Below are positions 7,273 through 12,412 of a stretch of 13,763 nucleotides of DNA, piece after piece. Below the pieces are notes generated by a model. It was not told the origin of the DNA. It did no database searches and saw only the letters and a list, made by a program, of their open reading frames with translations. The translations under genes and the position numbers were made by a program. The stretch is from NCBI GenBank assembly GCA_902783535.1, contig CACZRJ010000071.1, positions 1 through 13,763 on the forward strand, in the 5' to 3' direction. This stretch comes from an uncultured Ruminococcus sp. GTDB lineage: Bacteria > Bacillota > Clostridia > Oscillospirales > CAG-382. The stretch's first letter is position 1. Each line of letters begins with the position of its first letter.

Positions 7273-8262
7273 ATGGAAAAAATCGCACTTCTGATGGATC
7301 CGGGCACGAGAAACATGGTGCTGAACGAAAAGACGATCCGCAGGATGGAGAAAATCGGTCCGGTCGTCCTGAATGAGGGAGACACGGAGCCGGATTACGT
7401 AAAGGAACTTCTGAAAGGCGCGACGATCGCGGTGACTTCCTGGGGGAACAAGCCGCTCGACGCGGATCTGCTGTCCGTCTGTCCGGACCTGAAACTGCTG
7501 ATGCACGCGGCCGGCTCGGTGAAGCCCGTCGTCTCCGACGCGCTCTGGGAGAAGGGCGTCCGCGTCTCGTCCAGCGCGCCCATGCTCTCCATGGGCGTTT
7601 CCGAGACCGCGCTCGGATTCACGATCGCCGCGTCCAAGAACTTCTTCCAGCTGAACGACAGTCTGCACAACGGCGGCTGGGCGGAAGGGAAGGAGAACAT
7701 CCGCGAGCTGTTCGACCTGACCGTCGGCGTCGTCGGCGGCGGATGGGCCGGCCGCCACTATATCGAGCTTTTGCGTCCGTTCCAGGTGGAGATCCTGCTC
7801 TACGATCCGTTCGTTTCGAAGGAAAAAGCGGAGGAGATGGGTGCCAGAAAGGCGGAACTCGACGAGGTCCTGAGGGAATCGGACATCCTGTCCATCCACG
7901 CGCCGTCCATTCCGGAAACATATCACATGTTCAACCGGGAAACGCTTGCGAAAATGAAGAAGGATGCCGTCCTGATCAATACCGCGCGCGGCTCGATCAT
8001 CGACGAGGAGGCGCTCTGCGAACATATGAAGGCGGGCAATCTGAAATACGCATGTCTGGACGTTTACGACCCGGAACCGCCGGCAAAGGACAACCCGCTC
8101 CGCGCGATCCCGAACGTCATCATGACGCCCCATCTCGCCGGACTGGCGAACAACGGCCTGAAGAAGGTCGGGCTGCATTCCTGCGAAGAGATCGAACGGT
8201 TCCTTCGCGGAGAGCCGCTGGTGGCGGAAGTGACGAAGGAAATGCTCGCCCGGATGGCCTGA
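7273..8262 (+). CDS. D-2-hydroxyacid dehydrogenase family protein
   Basis: The 329-residue product has the two-domain plan of NAD(P)-dependent D-isomer-specific 2-hydroxyacid dehydrogenases, which interconvert 2-keto and 2-hydroxy acids. The cofactor motif G-x-G-x-x-G is at 155-160 (VVGGGWAG), and the catalytic triad is present: Arg239 (NTARGS), Glu268 (DPEPP) and His287 (TPHLAG). An aspartate closely follows the second strand (LLYDPF), which would favour NAD over NADP; this is a soft inference. The ATG at 7273 has GAGGAG at 7261-7266. The substrate is unknown: phosphoglycerate, glyoxylate and lactate-type members share these motifs, and the sequence is not clearly SerA. It is the last gene before a strong terminator and probably belongs with the enolase-superfamily gene upstream. 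Confidence 0.9.
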   Translation: MEKIALLMDPGTRNMVLNEKTIRRMEKIGPVVLNEGDTEPDYVKELLKGATIAVTSWGNKPLDADLLSVCPDLKLLMHAAGSVKPVVSDALWEKGVRVSSSAPMLSMGVSETALGFTIAASKNFFQLNDSLHNGGWAEGKENIRELFDLTVGVVGGGWAGRHYIELLRPFQVEILLYDPFVSKEKAEEMGARKAELDEVLRESDILSIHAPSIPETYHMFNRETLAKMKKDAVLINTARGSIIDEEALCEHMKAGNLKYACLDVYDPEPPAKDNPLRAIPNVIMTPHLAGLANNGLKKVGLHSCEEIERFLRGEPLVAEVTKEMLARMA

Positions 8263-8288
8263 CCGCAAACCGGCCGGAACAAAGAAGA

Positions 8289-8327
8289 CCCCGGAGACCG
8301 CATTACGGATCTCCGGGGATTCATTTT
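8289..8327. terminator. Bidirectional intrinsic terminator between convergent operons
   Basis: CCCCGGAGA (8289-8297) pairs perfectly with TCTCCGGGG (8310-8318), extended by CCG/CGG with one bulged A, around a CATTA loop. On the plus strand ATTCATTTT follows. On the minus strand the stem runs into TCTTCTTTGTT, so it can end both the hydroxyacid dehydrogenase operon and the DHH operon coming from the right. Confidence 0.8.
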
Positions 8328-8339
8328 GAAAAGGGGGGC

Positions 8340-9269
8340 TCAGGCGTTCAGTGCGCGGATGATCTCGGGCAGCAGACTGTCGACCTTGTCGTTGTCCAGC
8401 TGGCAGGTGCCGGCGTTGTAGTGTCCGCCGCCGCCGTAAGCGAGGCAAAGATCGCCGATGTTGACGTCGGACGATTTGTTGATGATGGACTTGCCGATCA
8501 TGACTGCGGTGTTCTGCTTCTGGAATCCCCACGCGACGTGGACGGAGATCTGCGCGTCCGGGAATAGCGCGTAGATCATGAAGCGGTTGCCCGCGTAGAT
8601 CGTCTCCTCGTTCCGCAGGTCCAGCACGACGACCTTGCCGTGCACTTTCGCGATCCGGAGCAGCTGCGCCTTGAACAGCTCCGCCTGCTCGAAATACAGG
8701 TCGACGCGTTCCTTGGCGTCCGGCAGCTCGAGGATCTCGTCGATGCTGTGGTCGAGACAGTAGTTGATCAGCTCCATCATCAGGTTGTAGTTGGAGATCC
8801 GGAATTCGCGGAAACGGCCGAGACCGGTCCGCGCGTCCATCAGGAAGTGGAGCAGCACCCATCCTTTCGGGTTCAGGATCTCGTCCAGCGTGAAGTCGGC
8901 GCTGTCGCCCTTGTCGACGGCGCTGATCAGATCTTCGGAAATGCGCGGGAACGCGGATTTTCCGCCGTAGTAGTCGTAAACGACGCGCGCTGCGCTGCGG
9001 GCGTGCGGATCGATGATCAGTTTTCCGCCGGTCTCGACGGCCTTCAGCCGGTCGACTTCGGATTCGTGATGGTCGAACGCGACGGAAACGCGGGGATCGT
9101 AGGGAAGGTTGGTCGTGATGTCGTTCGCGGACAGTTCGATCTTTCCGTCCTGAACGTCTTTCGGATGCACGAATTTGATCTCGTCGATCAGTTTGAGTTC
9201 CTTGAGCATCATGGCGCAAGCCAGACCGTCAAAGTCGCTCCTCGTCACCAGTCTCTTTTTCTGCTCCAT
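8340..9269 (-). CDS. DHH-family phosphoesterase (exopolyphosphatase-like)
   Basis: The 309-residue product belongs to the DHH superfamily of metal-dependent phosphoesterases, which includes NrnA-type oligoribonucleases, RecJ and family II polyphosphatases. The metal-binding aspartates of motif I are in SDFDG (11-15), DHH is at 66-68 in 'AFDHHESE', a further acidic motif is near 119-122 (VDKGD), and the C-terminal DHHA1-type glycine loop is GGGGHYNAG (279-287). The overall sequence resembles proteins often named exopolyphosphatase, but activity on polyphosphate, oligonucleotides or cyclic dinucleotide products cannot be told apart here. The ATG at 9269 is chosen over the TTG at 9275: GGAGG (9282 down to 9278) is 8 bases from the ATG and only 2 from the TTG. 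It ends the minus-strand operon just before a terminator. Confidence 0.85.
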   Translation of the reverse strand: MEQKKRLVTRSDFDGLACAMMLKELKLIDEIKFVHPKDVQDGKIELSANDITTNLPYDPRVSVAFDHHESEVDRLKAVETGGKLIIDPHARSAARVVYDYYGGKSAFPRISEDLISAVDKGDSADFTLDEILNPKGWVLLHFLMDARTGLGRFREFRISNYNLMMELINYCLDHSIDEILELPDAKERVDLYFEQAELFKAQLLRIAKVHGKVVVLDLRNEETIYAGNRFMIYALFPDAQISVHVAWGFQKQNTAVMIGKSIINKSSDVNIGDLCLAYGGGGHYNAGTCQLDNDKVDSLLPEIIRALNA

Positions 9270-9321
9270 TTTCAAAACCTCCGATATTGCATTTCTTTTT
9301 TCTTTTTTCAGATCCGCCGGA

Positions 9322-9837
9322 TCAGACGGGGAGACCGTCGCTTCCGGACGGGCGGTTTTTCGCGTTCTCGATCTCCGTCTTGAAGATCGCGACGAACGCT
9401 TCGTTCGGCTCGAATTCCACGGACGCTCGTTTTTCCTGAAAGGCGAACACGAGCACCCAGTGGTCTCCGCCGATGTTCTGGGAATAGTTGGTGATGACGG
9501 ACAGCCCCTTGTTGAGTCCTTTTTCGCGGAATTCCTTCTTCGGGACCAGGGCTTCGGCGTCCGCGAGGTCGATGACGGCGACGTCCGTCCGTTTGTTCCC
9601 GACGATCCGGGTCACGGTGAAGGTCCCGTCGTACAGCGTGTATTCCGTCTCGGTCATGGTGAATCTGTAAATGACGTAGACGCAGAGCGCGAGAAAGAAG
9701 AATCCGATGAACCGGATGAGTCCCGCGCTTTTCTGGATGAAGACGGACAGCGTGAAAATGCCTGCTGTCAGCAGAACGGAAACGCCCATCAGCAGGAAGA
9801 CCTGCTTCATGTTCCGCTCGGGTTTGCACTTGTACAT
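9322..9837 (-). CDS. Two-pass membrane protein of unknown function (PH-like domain possible)
   Basis: I do not recognise this 171-residue protein. Two membrane segments lie close together at about residues 12-33 and 38-57, leaving a short loop, and a soluble domain of about 110 residues follows. That domain alternates strands (YTLYDGTFTVTRIVG, VAVIDLADAEAL, WVLVFAF, RASVEFE) and ends in a predicted helix. This is the layout of bacterial PH-like/YcxB-type membrane proteins, a weak resemblance. The ATG at 9837 lies 12 bases from AGGAGG (9855-9850), a long gap; the out-of-frame ATG at 9845-9847 is only 3 bases from it and gives no plausible protein. The gene sits in a compact minus-strand operon between an HTH regulator and a DHH phosphoesterase, so it could sense or signal for either. 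Confidence 0.7.
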   Translation of the reverse strand: MYKCKPERNMKQVFLLMGVSVLLTAGIFTLSVFIQKSAGLIRFIGFFFLALCVYVIYRFTMTETEYTLYDGTFTVTRIVGNKRTDVAVIDLADAEALVPKKEFREKGLNKGLSVITNYSQNIGGDHWVLVFAFQEKRASVEFEPNEAFVAIFKTEIENAKNRPSGSDGLPV

Positions 9838-9876
9838 TTTTTGCCATTGCCTCCTTCCGGCGGTGGTTCCGTCAGT

Positions 9877-10248
9877 TTACTGCCGCGTCTGGTCGTACAG
9901 GATCCCGACCAGCGCGCGGACGGTGTCCCTGTCGCGCGGCTTCAGCGCGCGGAACTGTTCTTCGAACTCGTCGTCCGCCTTTTCGGCCACCGGACCCGGC
10001 GCCTGGTTCAGACCGGCCGCGAACAGGAGGTCTTCCAGGTCGACGTCGCCGAAGGACTTCGAGGCGATCTTGCGGATGAGCTTCGGACGCGGGGGATTCT
10101 CCTGAGAGGCCGTGTACAGCTTGCGCATCTGGCCGTAGCTGACGCCGCATTCCGCAGCGAACTGTCTCCAGGACCGGACGCCTCTCGCTTTCTCAAGAAG
10201 CATCGCGAAGATCTTCGGATTCCATTTGAGTTTGAAACGTCCGCTCAT
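9877..10248 (-). CDS. Small helix-turn-helix DNA-binding protein
   Basis: The 123-residue product has a basic N-terminus and a likely helix-turn-helix at about residues 26-46 ('SWRQFAAECGVSYGQMRKLY'), then a proline-containing link and a helix pair ending in 'DLEDLLFAAGL', as in XRE/Cro-type regulators. The acidic C-terminal half (about 88-118) may be the dimer or partner domain. It starts at an ATG that overlaps the coaW stop by four bases (ATGA), with GGGAGG 7 bases upstream, so it is probably coupled to the kinase. It could regulate its own operon or the divergent holB operon, but no operator is identified. A phage-derived origin is not supported by anything around it. Confidence 0.78.
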   Translation of the reverse strand: MSGRFKLKWNPKIFAMLLEKARGVRSWRQFAAECGVSYGQMRKLYTASQENPPRPKLIRKIASKSFGDVDLEDLLFAAGLNQAPGPVAEKADDEFEEQFRALKPRDRDTVRALVGILYDQTRQ

Positions 10249-11090
10249 GCTTCCGCCTCCCCGCCGAGCGGGACGCCGTCTTCGGACAGCGCCGCGCCGA
10301 TGACCGTCCCGAAAGCGGAAAGCTCCGGGATCAGAAAATGCATGCCGAACATCCGGTTCAGTTCCTCGAAGGTTTCGCGCGCCTGCGGCAGGCCGCTCAG
10401 ATTTCCGATGAGGACGATGTTCTTCGTGTTCTTCTGCCGCGCCGCGAAAACCGCGAGCATGCCGACCGTTTCATAAATGAGGCTGAAGATCCCGCGCGCG
10501 ATGTCGGCGGACGTCGCGAGGTCGTCCAGTTTGCCGAAGTTCGCCGCGGTGGCCTCGGAATGCAGGATGTCGTTGATGTTCTTTTTCGTGATGTCTCCGA
10601 TCCGGAGATTGACCCTGGAAAGGTCGCCTTTCTCCGCGAGCGCGGAGATCTGAGCCGCACCGGTGACGCCGATCATTTTTTTGGACAGCCCGGTGAGCGT
10701 TCCTCCGCCGACGCCGGTGCCTCCGAGATATTCGCTGACGCCGTCCGCGGCGTAGACGTAGGCGGTGCCCGTGCCCATGCTCACCAGAATGGCTTCCGGC
10801 AGACCGGTCAGATACAGTCCGCCGAGCGCGTTCGCCCTGAATTCGTCCACGCGGACGGTCCTGACGCCGAACAGGGGCTCGGAAACGAACGCGGAACCGA
10901 CGCCGGTGATCCTGATCTCGTCAATTTCCTGCAGAGGGATGTCGTTCTCGCTCAGAAAACGTCCGAACGCGCCGTAGACCGACGCGAGCGGATCGGTCGC
11001 CTTCACCTGAAGCGGTTTCAGCAGTTCGCCTTTGCGAAAGCCGATGATCTTCGTCGTGCTGCCGCCGATGTCGATGCCGATGATATACAC
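10245..11090 (-). CDS. coaW: Type II pantothenate kinase
   Basis: This enzyme phosphorylates pantothenate with ATP, the first step of CoA synthesis. The 281 residues fit the type II (CoaW/Fumble-like) family of the ASKHA fold. The phosphate-binding GIDIGGSTTK is at residues 5-14, a likely catalytic Glu83 lies in VDEF, and the adenosine and substrate loops are 'SMGTGTA' (about 104-110) and GGTGVGGGTLTGL (123-135). The GTG at 11090 is chosen: GGAGG (11104-11100) is 9 bases upstream. The in-frame ATG at 11126 overlaps the -10 promoter box and would lie upstream of the message. Type II enzymes in bacteria are usually less feedback-inhibited by CoA than type I (family knowledge). It is the first gene of a four-gene operon and overlaps the HTH gene. 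A 2-hydroxyglutaryl-CoA dehydratase-activator-like ATPase is an alternative but fits the motifs less well. Confidence 0.88.
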   Translation of the reverse strand: MYIIGIDIGGSTTKIIGFRKGELLKPLQVKATDPLASVYGAFGRFLSENDIPLQEIDEIRITGVGSAFVSEPLFGVRTVRVDEFRANALGGLYLTGLPEAILVSMGTGTAYVYAADGVSEYLGGTGVGGGTLTGLSKKMIGVTGAAQISALAEKGDLSRVNLRIGDITKKNINDILHSEATAANFGKLDDLATSADIARGIFSLIYETVGMLAVFAARQKNTKNIVLIGNLSGLPQARETFEELNRMFGMHFLIPELSAFGTVIGAALSEDGVPLGGEAEA

Positions 11091-11099
11091 TGGTCGTTT

Positions 11100-11104
11100 C
11101 CTCC
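11100..11104 (-). promoter_or_regulatory. Ribosome binding site fixing the coaW GTG start
   Basis: GGAGG on the minus strand (11104 down to 11100) lies 9 bases before the GTG at 11090. No comparable site precedes the in-frame ATG at 11126. Confidence 0.8.
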
Positions 11105-11124
11105 GTTCTTTGGTTTCTCGTCTC

Positions 11125-11152
11125 ATTTTATCATCATTTTTCGTCTTGTCAA
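11125..11152 (-). promoter_or_regulatory. Promoter of the coaW operon, extended -10
   Basis: On the minus strand a perfect TTGACA (11152-11147) is 16 bases from TAAAAT (11130-11125), which is preceded by TG plus one base. Transcription should begin near 11118, giving a leader of about 28 bases before the GTG start of coaW. The -10 box includes the first two bases of the ATG at 11126. Confidence 0.8.
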
Positions 11153-11283
11153 TTCCCAGAAAGATTATTTTCTCGATTTGCGCATTTTCCGCGCGGCGGC
11201 TTTTTGCGGACGGAAAGGGCGGATGCGGGGAAGGATGCGGCCGGATTCGTCGATTTCCCGCGGCCGTTTTCCGTTTCGCCTAC

Positions 11284-11312
11284 TTGCAATCGCCCGCCGC
11301 TTGTGGTAAAAT
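11284..11312 (+). promoter_or_regulatory. Promoter of the holB-ricT operon, extended -10
   Basis: TTGCAA (11284-11289) and TAAAAT (11307-11312) are 17 bases apart, and TG plus one base precedes the -10. The expected start near 11319 leaves a leader of about 76 bases. The rest of the 304-base gap between coaW and holB (11091-11394) holds the oppositely directed coaW promoter and a GC-rich stretch in which I see no gene. Confidence 0.72.
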
Positions 11313-11368
11313 ACACTGATATCGGAAAAACGCGTGCGCCGGACAGACCGGGACGCGCGGAAAGGAAG

Positions 11369-11383
11369 CCGGGCGAAACCCGG
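11369..11383 (+). other. Short hairpin abutting the holB ribosome binding site
   Basis: CCGGG (11369-11373) can pair with CCCGG (11379-11383) around CGAAA. The last two stem bases are also the first bases of GGAAGGA (11382-11388), the holB ribosome binding site, so folding could modestly lower initiation. It may be chance in GC-rich DNA. Confidence 0.35.
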
Positions 11384-11394
11384 AAGGACGACTG

Positions 11395-12354
11395 ATGCTG
11401 AACGATTCCGTCCGGAAGGACTTTCTGGAAAAACTCAGCGCCGGAAAATGCTCTCACGCGTACATTCTCGAGGGTCCGGCGGGCGTCGGAAAAGCGGAAA
11501 CGGCGAAATGGTTCGCTTCCGCGCTGCTGTGCAGCGGCCGGAATCCGCCCTGCGGAGAATGCTTGGCCTGCAGAAAGGTCCGCGACGGATTCCATCCGGA
11601 CCTGCACTGGTACGGCGGAGAAGCGGGAAGCCGGAAAGGCGGAACGCGCGCGGTCTCCGTGGACGACGTCCGGAGCCTGATCAGGGAAACCACCATGCTT
11701 CCGTCGGACGGGGACCGGATGGTCTTCGTCATCGAGGACGCCAACGAGATGCTGGCCGGCGCGCAGAACGCGCTGCTGCAGATCTTCGAGGAACCCCCTC
11801 AGGGCGTCTATCTCTTCCTGCTGACCGAATCGAGAAAGTCTTTGCTCCCGACCGTCCGTTCGCGCGGACAGACGGTCGTCATCTCCGGAGAACCGGACAG
11901 CGTGCTCGCGGAGCGCTTGCGCGCTCACTATCCGGACGCTAAGGAAAAAGAGATTTCCGCGGCCGTCCGCACGGCGGGCGGGTCGTTCGGAGCCGCCGAA
12001 GCCTTCCTGCAGAAGAAGGCCGCACAGGACAGGGAAACGGTCAGAACGTGGATGAAGGCGACCTTCGAAGGCAGCCGCTACGACCGGCTGTCCGTGATCG
12101 CCATGCCGAAATACAAACGGGAAACATTGCTTCCGCTGCTGGACCTGTTCTTCAGAATGACGTCCGACGTTCTGCTCGTGAAGTCGGGCGGGCAGCCGGT
12201 GCTTCTGGAAGCGGGGGAGGCCGCCGGATACGCCTCCCGGGCGACGAAGAAAAAACTGCTTTCCGTCTGCGACGCCGTCGCGAAGTGCCGGGCGCGCGTG
12301 GACGCGAACGGGAACATGACGGCGGACATGACGGAACTCGCCGTGTCGCTGTAG
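11395..12354 (+). CDS. holB: DNA polymerase III subunit delta prime
   Basis: Delta prime is the stator subunit of the clamp loader that opens and loads the sliding clamp during replication. The 319-residue product has the AAA+ fold: a P-loop-like GPAGVGK at 27-33 in which the usual Thr/Ser after the lysine is Ala34, a zinc-binding set of cysteines 46, 53, 56 and 59, a Walker B-like 'IEDANEM' (113-119), 'LLQIFEEPP' (128-135), and 'TVRSRGQ' (153-159) in place of the usual SRC motif. A helical C-terminal domain follows. The degenerate P-loop fits a subunit that need not hydrolyse ATP. The ATG at 11395 has GGAAGGA about 6 bases upstream. The next gene is a RicT/YaaT homologue, the conserved order in Firmicutes, which separates it from the related gamma/tau subunit. 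Confidence 0.92.
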   Translation: MLNDSVRKDFLEKLSAGKCSHAYILEGPAGVGKAETAKWFASALLCSGRNPPCGECLACRKVRDGFHPDLHWYGGEAGSRKGGTRAVSVDDVRSLIRETTMLPSDGDRMVFVIEDANEMLAGAQNALLQIFEEPPQGVYLFLLTESRKSLLPTVRSRGQTVVISGEPDSVLAERLRAHYPDAKEKEISAAVRTAGGSFGAAEAFLQKKAAQDRETVRTWMKATFEGSRYDRLSVIAMPKYKRETLLPLLDLFFRMTSDVLLVKSGGQPVLLEAGEAAGYASRATKKKLLSVCDAVAKCRARVDANGNMTADMTELAVSL

Positions 12355-12412
12355 CCGTCTTTCCGCAACGGAAAAACGCATCATACTGGAAATCACACGA
12401 GGATCAGAGAAT

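Noticed and set aside
5824..9219. 1131-codon open frame on the minus strand
   Set aside because: It runs opposite the enolase-like and dehydrogenase genes and overlaps the DHH gene out of frame. The product is an Arg/Asp-rich string with no domain, while all three real genes have intact catalytic motifs.
9270..9275. TTG start for the DHH phosphoesterase
   Set aside because: It is only two bases from the GGAGG; the ATG at 9269 has an 8-base spacing.
12360..12374. Small TTTCCG-CAA-CGGAAA hairpin between holB and ricT
   Set aside because: The stem is only six pairs and no T-tract follows, so it is unlikely to end transcription; the two genes are probably co-transcribed.
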